From positions 1,178,001-1,242,000 of the forward strand of contig NZ_OZ034788.1 in assembly GCF_964028515.1 (NCBI RefSeq): 64,000 nucleotides of DNA, read 5' to 3'. Below, piece by piece: positions 16,510 through 25,299 of this stretch. The translations under genes and the position numbers were made by a program. The DNA comes from Wolbachia endosymbiont (group B) of Hofmannophila pseudospretella. Its GTDB lineage: Bacteria > Pseudomonadota > Alphaproteobacteria > Rickettsiales > Anaplasmataceae. Numbering within the stretch: the stretch's first letter is position 1; each line of letters opens with the position of its first letter. The notes beneath the pieces are model-generated. The model was not told where the DNA came from, ran no database searches, and saw only the letters and a program-made list of their open reading frames with translations.

Positions 16510-17808
16510 ATGAATGAGGTAAAAATGTCAATATCAAAAGAACGTAAGGAATATTTACTAGAAAAGTTTAAATATGCTGCCAAAGAATTTGGCAAATCTG
16601 GTACAAAGTCCAATCATCTAGCAGTACCAAAGGAACAGCAACTCTCTATTGATTTAGGTAATAGAAAAGTTTTTGGTATTATAAACAGAATTTTGTACTG
16701 GATAGAAAGTAATTTTAAGTATTTTTTTCCACGCTATAATTTGTTTCCAGAAGTTGGAGTTGAAGGAAGAAAAGTTCCTGGAACTAATACAAGGGTTAAG
16801 TATTTTACTCCAGATGACCAAGCAGAATATACTATAATTCCTTATAAAGGAAAATTATACGTGGACTTAATGCCAGAAGTGGAAGGTAACAAGTTAAAAG
16901 GCTTTAAAGGCAAACTATATGATACAACTGATAAAATTAGTAAGGGTAAAAAAGGTTATGTAGCTTATGTGATCACGCTTGACGGAAAGCTAGCAACTCA
17001 TGAACATATTAATGTTAACAAAAGCGAATGGGCTTATCGTCATTCAACTCTTGCAGGTGGTAGGCCAGTTTTATGTTCTGGTTTAATGAAAGTGGTAAAT
17101 GGTAAAATAACTTATATAGGCAATAATAGTGGGCATTATAAACCAGAACCAGCAAACTTATACAATGCAGTGAAAAAATTAGAAGGTCTATTTTCGGAAG
17201 ATGCAAAAGTTGTTTGCCTATCATATTGGATTAGCTTGAAAAAACAAATTCCGCTTATACGCAAAATTACTCTAGCCAAACGAGAGCCAGTAGAGGAATT
17301 CTTGAAAAGGATGGAGAAAAAAGGAAAAGATGGGTTGACTCAATATGAAAGACATTTTAAAAGGGTAAAAGAATTTAATGAAAAATACTCAGATAAATTA
17401 GAAAGCCAGTCGGTTTATGCTAAAGTAGCTGCTCATGATTATAAATCAGTGCCTGTTTCAGACTGCAGTAATCCTCAAATAATAAAAATGGCAGTAGAAC
17501 ACTCAATAAGAAGGATTATTGGAGCAAACTATGGCCATAAACCAAAACTTGATATTAAATATGATCAAGAAGAAGCTGTGGGTGTTAACGTAATTTTTCA
17601 CTATAAAGATGATAGAAGCAGATTTGTTGAAATTTTAGACTTACATAAATGTAGCTATTCATCACGTATTCAAAAAAATAAATATATAATTACGATGAGC
17701 ATAAAACAGGCTGATGAATTTATAAAGGATGCTTTACAAATTAAAATTGATAGTGTTGAGCAATTGGATACCCGTTTAGTGATGGGCTTACCCTATTTAA
17801 ATATATGA
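16510..17808 (+). CDS. Hypothetical protein with a Leu-Ala-Gly-Gly / Ser-Gly-His-Tyr motif
   Basis: I do not recognise this 432-residue protein as a named family. It has no signal peptide and no clear membrane segment. Around residues 177-216 it carries a block with RHSTLAGGRPVLCSGLM and, shortly after, NNSGHYKPEPANLYNAVKKL. From memory I associate this arrangement with uncharacterised bacterial effector or toxin-like proteins. Lysine-rich helices follow it. Start is uncertain: ATG 16510 or ATG 16525, the latter preceded by GAGG. It stands alone between ppdK and a palindrome-rich gap. Confidence 0.7.
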   Translation: MNEVKMSISKERKEYLLEKFKYAAKEFGKSGTKSNHLAVPKEQQLSIDLGNRKVFGIINRILYWIESNFKYFFPRYNLFPEVGVEGRKVPGTNTRVKYFTPDDQAEYTIIPYKGKLYVDLMPEVEGNKLKGFKGKLYDTTDKISKGKKGYVAYVITLDGKLATHEHINVNKSEWAYRHSTLAGGRPVLCSGLMKVVNGKITYIGNNSGHYKPEPANLYNAVKKLEGLFSEDAKVVCLSYWISLKKQIPLIRKITLAKREPVEEFLKRMEKKGKDGLTQYERHFKRVKEFNEKYSDKLESQSVYAKVAAHDYKSVPVSDCSNPQIIKMAVEHSIRRIIGANYGHKPKLDIKYDQEEAVGVNVIFHYKDDRSRFVEILDLHKCSYSSRIQKNKYIITMSIKQADEFIKDALQIKIDSVEQLDTRLVMGLPYLNI

Positions 17809-18296
17809 TAATATATCCTCATCAGGGTGGCAAAATAGGTAGAAGAGAGAAATACAACCATAGAAACACAAATGGTTGTCATGAAAGTAACTGATACTGG
17901 CTTCTTTTCTCGATTCCAGTGTCACGCACTGGAATGACAAGATAAGGGAGCACTGAAAATAAATAGGAGTCATTCAAGTAGCTGACACTGGAATGACAAG
18001 AAAGGGAGCACCGAAAATAAATAGGTGTTATCCCAGGTGGGATCCAGGAATTCTGAGTTTTTGAAAAGATTATGGATTCCAGCGTCACGCGCTGGAATGA
18101 CACCCTTTTAGTTGCTGTACGAACATTGTGGTACAACAGACCAAGATAGAGTTAATAGGGTCTCCTCTTCCTGAAAATACGGAAAGTCAGTAAAAAAAAG
18201 CTCAGGCATTAGCACTTCAGCTCTGCAGTTGAGTCAATATGAGAGAGTAAGTCTACAAAAGTAGACTTACTAATTGAACTTTGATCCTTTATTTTA
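17809..18296. repeat. Palindrome-rich intergenic region
   Basis: No gene is visible. Two clear hairpins are present: ATTCCAGTG/CACTGGAAT (17913-17921 and 17927-17935) and ATTCCAGCG/CGCTGGAAT (18076-18084 and 18090-18098). Partial copies lie between them. A segment at 17880-17900 matches, in inverted orientation with one mismatch in 21 bases, the sequence just after the HlyD-like gene (19862-19882). Confidence 0.7.
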
Positions 18297-18560
18297 CTAT
18301 AGAACAGACATTGAATCTGCAAGATCATAGAATTTATTTCCAATCTCTCTGAATGTACTACTTATATCAATAGGTGTCGACTCTTCTTGTGAATCAGATT
18401 TAAATAAGCCATGAGTATCTTTCAGATGACAGTACCACTGGCATTTATTTTGCTCTGCTATTGCCCACTCTGGGGACTTTTCTTCACATTCTCTATAGCA
18501 ATCATGAAGTGAATCAACTTCCTTCCATTGAAATGGAGGGTTTAGTACAGGATTTGTCAT
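18297..18560 (-). CDS. Small cysteine-containing hypothetical protein
   Basis: This 87-residue open frame encodes a soluble, acidic protein with four cysteines, in LHDCYRECEEKS and NKCQWYCHLKD. The spacing (two CxxxC pairs) could bind metal or form disulfides, but I recognise no family. It is flanked by palindromic repeats on one side and the HlyD-like gene on the other. It is short, so it could be spurious, yet its composition is protein-like and its AT-rich upstream region ends in AAGGAG, a plausible ribosome-binding site. Confidence 0.5.
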   Translation of the reverse strand: MTNPVLNPPFQWKEVDSLHDCYRECEEKSPEWAIAEQNKCQWYCHLKDTHGLFKSDSQEESTPIDISSTFREIGNKFYDLADSMSVL

Positions 18561-18776
18561 AATATACTCCTTAATTATAAAACTAACACCATGTTAGTAC
18601 TTATATGCTAATATAATGTTAATTCTTATATTGACATAATAACTTTTCGGATAAGGTTTCTTGATTTAAAATTGCATTTTAGCAAACTTACTTAATTTTA
18701 GAAAAATTTGCTCACATAAAACTGTTTATAGAGTGACAATAGATGTATTATACTTACACTTCTGATTCGAAAATTT

Positions 18777-19859
18777 ATGCAGTTGTTTCTAACAAGGTTG
18801 GTAAATAAATTTTATTGTTTAAAGATGAGAAACAAAGTAATCATCGTTTCCAGTATTGTTCTTATTCTACTGTTTTTTATCAATAGTACGTTTTTAAAAG
18901 AAGATCAAACAGTTCATAGTGATGATACAACTAGTAGTTTTTCAGTAAAAACTCAGGATTATACTCCACAAAATCGCACTGTATATTTAAATTTTTCTGG
19001 TACAGTAAATCCCTTGCATAGGGCAAGCCTTGTCTCAAGAACAAGTGGTCAAGTTATTGCTATTTATTTGTCTGATGGTGAAAAAGTAAAAAGAGGCGAT
19101 GTAATTTTAAAGATAGAAGATTATGACAGAGTTGCACAAGTTGAGAAAGCCAAAGCTTTATTAAATCAGCGTGAAATTGAGTATCATTCCTCTAAAAAAT
19201 TGAATAAAAAAGGCTATGGAGCGCAGATACAAGTGGAAACAGCTTTTACTGCATTGCAGAGTGCAAAAGCTGACCTAAAAAGGCTAGAGTTGGATTTAGA
19301 AAATACTGCGATTAAATCCCCTATTGATGGTTATGTAGATAAGATCAACGTAAATGAAGGGGATTTTGTTAATCTTGGACATAAGATAACTGACATAGTT
19401 AATTTTGATCAGGTTCTTGTAGTGTTGTATGTTTCAGAAAATGAAGTAAATAAAATAAAACTGAGTAGTGCAGCGCAAATTAATTTGCTAGACGGAAGGG
19501 AATTAGTAGGTGAAGTGAGTTTTATTAGTAAAATTGCTGAGCCTAAAACTGGATCTTATAGAGTGGAGGTAAAGGTAACTGATAATGAGATTATATCCTT
19601 GCAAGGACTGACTGCTAGTGTAAGCCTCCCTTCAGGTGAAAGATTTGCATATAAAATTCCTTCTTCAGCCTTAAGCTTAAATGACGATGGTATTCTTGGA
19701 ATAAAGATTGTTGATGACAATAATTATGTAGTATTTACAGCAATAGAAATTGTTGATTATGAAGACGATGGAGTTTGGGTAGTCGCAAATAATGAAAGTA
19801 AGCCTATAAAGTTAATAACATTGGGTCATCTATTTGTTAATCCTGGTGATAAGGTATAA
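18777..19859 (+). CDS. HlyD/RND-type efflux periplasmic adaptor protein
   Basis: This is a membrane-fusion (adaptor) protein that would link an inner-membrane transporter to the outer membrane. The 360-residue product has one N-terminal membrane anchor (VIIVSSIVLILLFFI), a lipoyl-like half motif (LVSRTSGQVIAIYLSDGEKVKRGDVILKI) near residues 83-112, a coiled-coil hairpin, a second lipoyl half (IKSPIDGYVDKINVNEGDFV) and a beta-barrel. An alternative start is ATG 18825. No transporter gene is adjacent, so its partner is unknown. Confidence 0.85.
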   Translation: MQLFLTRLVNKFYCLKMRNKVIIVSSIVLILLFFINSTFLKEDQTVHSDDTTSSFSVKTQDYTPQNRTVYLNFSGTVNPLHRASLVSRTSGQVIAIYLSDGEKVKRGDVILKIEDYDRVAQVEKAKALLNQREIEYHSSKKLNKKGYGAQIQVETAFTALQSAKADLKRLELDLENTAIKSPIDGYVDKINVNEGDFVNLGHKITDIVNFDQVLVVLYVSENEVNKIKLSSAAQINLLDGRELVGEVSFISKIAEPKTGSYRVEVKVTDNEIISLQGLTASVSLPSGERFAYKIPSSALSLNDDGILGIKIVDDNNYVVFTAIEIVDYEDDGVWVVANNESKPIKLITLGHLFVNPGDKV

Positions 19860-19975
19860 CTCCAGTATCAGCTACTTTCATGACATCGAGTTCTGTCATT
19901 CAAGTAGCTGACACTGAAATCCAGAAAAGAAGGCAGTGTCTGGACACTAACACTATGTTTTTATCTATCTTATTT
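19860..19975. repeat. Palindromic-element fragments after the HlyD-like gene
   Basis: The stretch directly after the HlyD-like stop codon contains CCAGTATCAGCTACTTTCAT (19862-19881), an inverted near-copy of 17881-17900, followed by AGTAGCTGACACTGAAATCC and a GCAGTGTCTGGACAC half-palindrome. These are pieces of the same dispersed repeat family seen elsewhere in the window. Confidence 0.5.
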
Positions 19976-19995
19976 TGCCACTTTGCTGTGTAAAC

Positions 19996-20328
19996 TTACT
20001 CCGCAACAACCTTTTTTTCTTTTAACAAATTTTGTAATTCACCGTTTTCATACATCTCGCGGATTATATCACAGCCACCAACAAATTCTCCCTTTATATA
20101 TAATTGTGGAATTGTTGGCCAATCAGAAAAACTTTTTATGGACTGACGTATTTCATCATTCTCAAGTACGTTGATGCATTTAAATTTTACATTCAATTTT
20201 TTGAGAATTGACACGACGAGTCCAGAGAATCCACATTGAGGAAAGTCAGAGGTGCCTTTCATATACAGCACTACATCGTTTTCTGCTATGTCTTTTTTTA
20301 TTTGTTCAAAGTTGTTCATAAATATCAC
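19996..20328 (-). CDS. grxD: Monothiol glutaredoxin, Grx4 type
   Basis: Grx4-type glutaredoxins carry and transfer [2Fe-2S] clusters. The 110-residue product has the monothiol active site CGFS in KGTSDFPQCGFSGLVVSIL around residues 25-43, plus the glutathione-binding features WPTIPQLYIKGEFVGGCDII. It lies seven bases downstream of the bolA gene on the same strand. Grx4 and BolA proteins form cluster-bridged complexes, so the pairing is functionally meaningful. Confidence 0.93.
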   Translation of the reverse strand: MIFMNNFEQIKKDIAENDVVLYMKGTSDFPQCGFSGLVVSILKKLNVKFKCINVLENDEIRQSIKSFSDWPTIPQLYIKGEFVGGCDIIREMYENGELQNLLKEKKVVAE

Positions 20329-20335
20329 CTTAATT

Positions 20336-20554
20336 TTAAGCTCCAGTTTCTAGTTGCAATGCATGTATAGACTGACCTTCAAGAGCCTTATATACCATTC
20401 TGTGTTGTTCTATTTTTGTCTTTCCAGAAAAACACTTGGAAGTTATTTTTAAATGATAATGATCATCATCTCCAGCAAGGTCCTTAATCTTTATATCAGC
20501 ATCAGGAAATGATTGTTTGATAATTTTCTCTAACTCGTGAATTGTAATAGTCAT
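20336..20554 (-). CDS. BolA-family protein
   Basis: The 72-residue protein fits the short BolA/IbaG-like family: the HYHLKITSKCFSGKTKIEQHRMVYKAL stretch with the FxGKxxxxQHRxVY signature, and the C-terminal HALQLET. These proteins form [2Fe-2S]-bridged complexes with monothiol glutaredoxins. It is first in a two-gene operon with grxD, separated by seven bases, which supports a shared role in iron-sulfur cluster handling. Confidence 0.9.
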   Translation of the reverse strand: MTITIHELEKIIKQSFPDADIKIKDLAGDDDHYHLKITSKCFSGKTKIEQHRMVYKALEGQSIHALQLETGA

Positions 20555-20592
20555 TGGTTTATTTTAATTATAAGTCTAAAATATGCAATTGA

Positions 20593-21912
20593 TTATTGTG
20601 AAGACAATAGATTCAGCGTGCTGAGAGCACTAGCAAGACGAGATTTTAATTGACTTGCATACTCATTCCAGTCCTCTATTTCCTTTCTTGCCACACCTGA
20701 GGTAACGGCAGCTTTTGCAACAGCAGGAGATACTATAGAAATTAATCTTGGATCAAATGGAGTAGGTATTATATATTCACGTCCATAGCTCATTTTACGA
20801 CCGCCATAGGCTGCAGATATCTCATTTGGCACTGATTCGCGGGCAAGCTTTGCTATTGCATCTGCAGCAGCAATTTTCATTTCATCATTTATTGTCGTTG
20901 CATGTACGTCGAGTGCTCCTCTGAATATGTAAGGAAATCCCATTACGTTATTGACTTGGTTGTTATAGTCTGATCTACCAGTTGCAATTATTGCATCTGG
21001 CCTTACAGACTTTGCAAACTCAGGCCTTATTTCTGGATCAGGATTAGCAAGAGCAAAAATGATTGGGTCTTTACCCATGCTTTTTAACATCTCTTCACTG
21101 AGCACATCCTTTGCAGAGAGTCCGATGAATACATCAGCATCTTTTATGGCATCGAGCAAGGAACGTTCTTTACTGTCAATTGCATATTTTTCTTTCCACT
21201 CATTCATATCCTCTTTTCTGTCTTTGTGTATTACTCCTTGTTTATCACATAGTACTATGTTCTTAGCACCCATAGACTTCAGTATTTCCAAACACGCAAT
21301 ACCAGCTGCTCCAGCACCATTCATGATGATCTTTACATTTCTTAATTTCTTTCCAACAATATCGAGGGCATTTTCTATACCAGCTGCAACAACTACTGCA
21401 GTTCCATGTTGATCATCGTGGAACACCGGAATATCCATCAACTCATTTAGACGTTTCTCTATTATAAAACAATCAGGAGATCTTATATCTTCTAGATTTA
21501 TTCCCCCCCAACTTGGACCAAGATACCTTACTGCATTGATGAAATCTTCTATGTTTTCTGTGTCAACTTCTATATCAATTGCATCAATGTCAGCAAAACG
21601 CTTAAATAAAACAGCTTTGCCTTCCATGACGGGTTTTGAAGCAAGAGGACCGATATTGCCAAGTCCCAGCACTGCGGTGCCATTTGAAATGACAGCCACA
21701 TAATTGCTTTTTGCCGTGTAATCATAAACAGCCTCAGGGTTTTTAGCTATTGCAAGGCATGGGGCTGCAACACCAGGGGAATAAGCAAGTGATAGGTCAT
21801 GCTGTGTAGACAAGGGTTTTGTCGGTATGATCGATACCTTACCAGGTTTACCACTTTTATTATGGTACTTAAGTGCTTCTTGTTTTGTGGTGTTATCTAA
21901 ATCATTATTCAT
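20593..21912 (-). CDS. NAD(P)-dependent malic enzyme, short form
   Basis: Malic enzyme decarboxylates malate to pyruvate. The 439-residue product has PLSTQHDLSLAYSPGVAAPC near residue 33, the metal-binding region VFHDDQHGTAVVVAAG around residues 158-173, the nucleotide-binding GAGAAGIACLEIL near residue 198 and FALANPDPEI. It corresponds to the catalytic domain only; the phosphotransacetylase-like C-terminal domain of the long MaeB form is absent. With PPDK (13724-16366) it would feed pyruvate and PEP pools. Confidence 0.92.
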   Translation of the reverse strand: MNNDLDNTTKQEALKYHNKSGKPGKVSIIPTKPLSTQHDLSLAYSPGVAAPCLAIAKNPEAVYDYTAKSNYVAVISNGTAVLGLGNIGPLASKPVMEGKAVLFKRFADIDAIDIEVDTENIEDFINAVRYLGPSWGGINLEDIRSPDCFIIEKRLNELMDIPVFHDDQHGTAVVVAAGIENALDIVGKKLRNVKIIMNGAGAAGIACLEILKSMGAKNIVLCDKQGVIHKDRKEDMNEWKEKYAIDSKERSLLDAIKDADVFIGLSAKDVLSEEMLKSMGKDPIIFALANPDPEIRPEFAKSVRPDAIIATGRSDYNNQVNNVMGFPYIFRGALDVHATTINDEMKIAAADAIAKLARESVPNEISAAYGGRKMSYGREYIIPTPFDPRLISIVSPAVAKAAVTSGVARKEIEDWNEYASQLKSRLASALSTLNLLSSQ

Positions 21913-22031
21913 GCTTTGAGCTTATTGTTAGTAATTTTTTAAGTATATGGGGTTTTTATGAATATTCAACTATTAGCTTGTGAATTCTGCTGTACTTCTG
22001 TATAAGTTTATCTACCAATAGTGTGACTTAC

Positions 22032-22574
22032 ATGCTTAAGAAAAACGTGCCTAATTTGCTAACAATTTCTCGTGCGCTCGCGATACCGGCAATAATATCA
22101 AGCTTTTATATAGAAAGTAAATATGCAAATCTAATAACAATATTGATCTTTATGTTTGCGTGCATTACAGATTTTTTTGATGGTTATTTAGCACGTGCAT
22201 GGAAAGTCCAATCGAATTTTGGCAAGTTATTTGATCCAATTGCCGACAAGTTAGTAGTAGCTTCAACAATAATCATGCTAGTTTATAAGCACAAGATAGA
22301 TGATATTACAATTATACCGTCAGTTATAATTGTTTGTAGGGAGATATTAGTTTCAGGTATGCGGGAGTTTTTGATAGCTACAAACGTTAGCCTACCTGTG
22401 AGTAAGGCTGGAAAAATTAAAACATTTTTGCAGATGATTGCTGTGGTAGCGCTAATAATGAGTGATTATGAGAAAATTCGATATGCAGGTGTGATTTGCT
22501 TATGGGCTGCAGCTGTTATGACTATGTGGTCAGGCTATAATTACGTTCTAGCTGGCATCAAACAGATTGACTAA
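22032..22574 (+). CDS. pgsA: CDP-diacylglycerol-glycerol-3-phosphate phosphatidyltransferase
   Basis: PgsA makes phosphatidylglycerol phosphate, the committed step to phosphatidylglycerol. The protein begins MLKKNVPNLLTISRALAIP, has four to five membrane segments and the CDP-alcohol phosphotransferase motif (D-x2-D-G-x2-A-R-x8-G-x3-D-x3-D) in TDFFDGYLARAWKVQSNFGK and LFDPIADKLV around residues 52-77. I start at ATG 22032, giving 180 residues; GTG 22023 is also in frame. Confidence 0.92.
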   Translation: MLKKNVPNLLTISRALAIPAIISSFYIESKYANLITILIFMFACITDFFDGYLARAWKVQSNFGKLFDPIADKLVVASTIIMLVYKHKIDDITIIPSVIIVCREILVSGMREFLIATNVSLPVSKAGKIKTFLQMIAVVALIMSDYEKIRYAGVICLWAAAVMTMWSGYNYVLAGIKQID

Positions 22575-22616
22575 ATTGCTTAAGAGTATACAAAGAAGGT
22601 TAATAATTTCACAATA

Positions 22617-22645
22617 TTGACTGATTAGTTAAAATCCTGTATAAT
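22617..22645 (+). promoter_or_regulatory. Strong sigma-70-type promoter
   Basis: TTGACT (22617-22622) and TATAAT (22640-22645) are separated by 17 bases, nearly the full consensus. Transcription would begin about 20 bases before the ATG at 22675 of the IS-interrupted membrane-protein gene. Confidence 0.65.
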
Positions 22646-23341
22646 GTATTAGTTTATAAATTGGTCAAGTTTGTATGACTGGTATTATTATAGATAGCTT
22701 TAATACTGAGTCTTCCTTTAAGAGATCAAGTTCTGAGAAAGATACTAAAATAGAGGATTTTTTTCGAGATTTCTGGTCAACAGTTGATGAAGAAGAAAAA
22801 AAGAGAAAAAAACTTGAGCAAGAATTATTAATACTTGAAGAAGGAAAAAAAAAGCAGAAGCTGGAACAAGAACTATTAACACTAAAAAAAAGAGAGCTAC
22901 ATAGGAAATGTGTATCATTGGTAACAATGTTTCCATTTGCATTATTGATGGCAATTGAGCTCGAAAAAACATGTAGCGATCAGGTAGTACTTGGCCTTAT
23001 AAGCAGCGCATTAGGCCATACTATATTACCTTTCACAGTCTTATCCCTTATTTGCACGCTATATTTAATTTATAATAATAGAAAAATAGCACAAAAAGAA
23101 CGAGAGTTGGAGAATATTGAAAGTGGGAAAACAGTAGAAAAAGAAAAGAGAGACCTTCCTTGTACCGTTGATGATTACTTTAACTATGCTGATGCTGCTT
23201 TAGTTACATTAGTTATTGTGGCTAGCATAGTAGGTGAAGCATTGGAGCAAGGAATAATAGGAGACGTAGCTTTTTCAATGTCTAGTTTATTCTACTTTGT
23301 AGCAAGTGCTACTTTCTGCTATCGTGAGTATAAGAGCCTGT

Positions 23342-23854
23342 TCATAATCTTTTCAGAAGCAAAGCAGCGAAAGCAAGAACGACCATTTGCAGGCTAGTGT
23401 TGAGTTTCCGCTCGCAATTTTTCCACAATCGCCTACATTTTTGCAACCAAGCAAAAGATCTCTCAACAACCCATCTTTTCGGCAATACGACAAAGGTGTG
23501 TAATTCGTTTCGCTTTATTACTTCAACGGTAGCGCCAATAGTTGCTTTTATTTGTGTTGCAAAATTTTCTCCTGTGTAGCCAGCATCAACTAGTATATTT
23601 TTAACTTCAGATAGGTTTTCTTTAGCATTTTTAACCATTCTCACAGCGCTACTACGATCAGTTATTTCTGCCGTTGTTATATAAATTGCGTGGGGTAAAC
23701 CTTGTGTATCTACCGCAATATGGCGTTTTATTCCTGAAACCTTTTTGCCTGCATCATAGCCTTTTTCTTCAGCAGTATCTGCATTTTTTACGCTTTGTGC
23801 ATCAATTATGCAGAAGCTGGTTTTTTCTTTCCGACCATTGTTTTGTCGGACCAC
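23342..23854 (-). CDS. IS5-like transposase, second reading frame (OrfB, DDE domain)
   Basis: This frame carries the DDE catalytic domain: the first aspartate in FCIIDAQSVKN, the second in KNILVDAGYTGENFA, and the glutamate in PKRWVVERSFAWLQKCRRL. It has no good ribosome-binding site of its own and is in the frame reached from OrfA by losing one base in the A9 run. It is therefore probably expressed as an OrfA-OrfB fusion of about 260 residues, by frameshifting or polymerase slippage. Confidence 0.88.
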   Translation of the reverse strand: MVRQNNGRKEKTSFCIIDAQSVKNADTAEEKGYDAGKKVSGIKRHIAVDTQGLPHAIYITTAEITDRSSAVRMVKNAKENLSEVKNILVDAGYTGENFATQIKATIGATVEVIKRNELHTFVVLPKRWVVERSFAWLQKCRRLWKNCERKLNTSLQMVVLAFAALLLKRL

Positions 23855-24134
23855 GCCAACTATTTTTTTTTAATACCAGCTCCAGAACACTTTCTTTATT
23901 TGCATCTGCTTTTTCACTCCACTTCTTAAAATAGTCGTAACAATTCCGCCATTTTGGAAACTCTTTTGGTAACATTCTCCACTGGCAGCCACTTTTTAAG
24001 ACGTATAACACTCCACAAAATACATGATATAAATCAAGTGTTCTTGGCTTTGTCCTCTTCCTGCAAGACTCCAGATCTGCTACAATAATCTCAAACTTTT
24101 CTCGACTTATATCACTTGGATATAAACTTCGCAT
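23802..24134 (-). CDS. IS5-like transposase, first reading frame (OrfA)
   Basis: This 110-residue frame is the N-terminal part of the transposase: MRSLYPSDISREKFEIIVAD, a YHVFCGVLYVLKSGCQWRML block and PKWRNCYDYFKKWSE, all typical of the DUF4096-like N-terminal domain of IS5-type transposases. It overlaps the second frame at a run of nine A residues on the coding strand (23863-23871). Reading one A fewer would fuse it with OrfB. It ends at a stop at 23802 after KNQLLHN. Confidence 0.88.
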   Translation of the reverse strand: MRSLYPSDISREKFEIIVADLESCRKRTKPRTLDLYHVFCGVLYVLKSGCQWRMLPKEFPKWRNCYDYFKKWSEKADANKESVLELVLKKNSWRGPTKQWSERKNQLLHN

Positions 24135-24605
24135 ATCCTACTTTATATACTTTATCCTCTCATTCTATCCCTTTTTTGAGATCACGTACAGGCTCTAAGA
24201 AAAGTACACAACACGAGTTAGAAAAAGAGCAAGGCTTTGATGAGAAATCTGAAAAAAAGATAAGCAATATGTCTGTAGCTAAGTTAATGCTTGCTGGTTC
24301 TTCTTTATTACTAATCAGGAAGATAATGTTGATTTCTGAAGTAGCATTAGCATCATCTGCTGTTGGGCCTGTTTTAGGTCTAGTAGGTATTGCTCTTTTG
24401 ATGGTCGGAAGTGGATTGAGCATACATTCTTATATTAGAAAGCTAGAGAATATAGAAGTGAGCGGAAAGGGTGTTGCAATAGGTGGTGGTGCGAGCAATA
24501 TAGGTAATGTTGGCCGAGAGCCGCTTTTCGTTCGATGATAATGCCAAAAATTTGTTTATTTAGGTAATATTTAGTCTATACTTTATTTTGATCAAAAAAA
24601 ATCTT

Positions 24606-25292
24606 ATGTATAAGACTTTAATCATATGCTTTTTTCTTCTGACTTGCCCCTTTACGCAGTTATATGCGAATGATCTAGAACACACTGAAATTGAACTATA
24701 TGAGGAGGCAGTTAAGCTTTATGATCAGAAAAAATATAAGGAAGCTATTAGAGCATTTAAAAAGATAGAGGATTTATATCCTTTATCTTATTGGGCAATG
24801 AAAGCAAAATTATTATCTGGAGTTTCTTACTATAATATGGGTAACTACAGAAGTGCTGCAAGTGATATGGATGATTATATATATGTTTATTCAAATGGTG
24901 AAGATTTGCCATATGTATATTACTTAAGAGTATTATCTTATTACATGCAAATTAACAAAGTGCAGCTTGGGCAACAAATTGCATATAAAATTTTAGAGCT
25001 AGCTACTGAATATATTAATCTTTTTCCGAATAGCGAATATATAGAAGAGATCAAAGAAAAAGAAAAATTAATCACAGAACATATATCAAGAAAAGAGTAT
25101 TCTATTGGTGAATTTTACCTAAAGCGTGGTGAATATTTAGCAGCAATTAAGCGTTTTCAAAATATGGTAAGCGATAAAGATTCTAAGTATTCTTCTAGAG
25201 TTATTAGTTATTTAATAACAGCTCACTTAGCTCTTGGCCTTGACTTAGAAGCTGAGCAGTATGAAAATATGTTAGCAGAAGGGGTGAATTAG
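24606..25292 (+). CDS. bamD: Outer membrane assembly lipoprotein BamD
   Basis: BamD is the essential lipoprotein of the BAM complex that inserts outer-membrane beta-barrels. The N-terminal signal ends in a lipobox, LLTC, and the mature part contains tetratricopeptide-like repeats (YEEAVKLYDQKKYKEAIRAF, SYYNMGNYRSAASDMDDYI, GEYLAAIKRFQNMV), the normal BamD layout. Start may be ATG 24606 (228 residues) or the in-frame TTG at 24588. It is followed after seven bases by the YebC-family gene. Confidence 0.87.
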   Translation: MYKTLIICFFLLTCPFTQLYANDLEHTEIELYEEAVKLYDQKKYKEAIRAFKKIEDLYPLSYWAMKAKLLSGVSYYNMGNYRSAASDMDDYIYVYSNGEDLPYVYYLRVLSYYMQINKVQLGQQIAYKILELATEYINLFPNSEYIEEIKEKEKLITEHISRKEYSIGEFYLKRGEYLAAIKRFQNMVSDKDSKYSSRVISYLITAHLALGLDLEAEQYENMLAEGVN

Positions 25293-25299
25293 TTTTCTT

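Larger units (their letters stand above)
23334..24195 (-). mobile_element. IS5-family-like insertion sequence, copy 1 (862 bp)
   Basis: The element begins GAGCCTGTTCATAATCT and ends with the near-inverted ACGTACAGGCTC, giving short imperfect terminal inverted repeats (GAGCCTGT/ACAGGCTC outermost). A TAA triplet flanks it on both sides (23331-23333, 24196-24198), fitting the TNA duplication of IS5-type elements. It encodes a two-frame transposase on the minus strand. A second copy with the same length, ends and reading frames lies at 36928-37789. The precise ISfinder name is not assigned here. Confidence 0.92.
22675..24538 (+). pseudogene. Membrane-protein gene interrupted by an IS5-like element
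   Basis: Two fragments join in frame if the element at 23334-24195 and one TAA target copy are removed: codons up to 23331 continue at 24197. The rebuilt protein is 332 residues. It has a charged coiled-coil region (LEQELLILEEGKKKQKLEQE), two or three membrane segments before the insertion point at residue 219, and two more after it, ending NIGNVGREPLFVR. I recognise no family; it resembles Wolbachia accessory membrane proteins. As it stands, the first part ends 21 residues into the element (ERPFAG stop). A strong promoter precedes it, so a truncated product may be made. Confidence 0.8.

Noticed and set aside
23674..23934. Open frames on the plus strand inside the IS5-like element
   Set aside because: They are antisense to the transposase DDE domain, identical in both copies for that reason alone, and show no domain.
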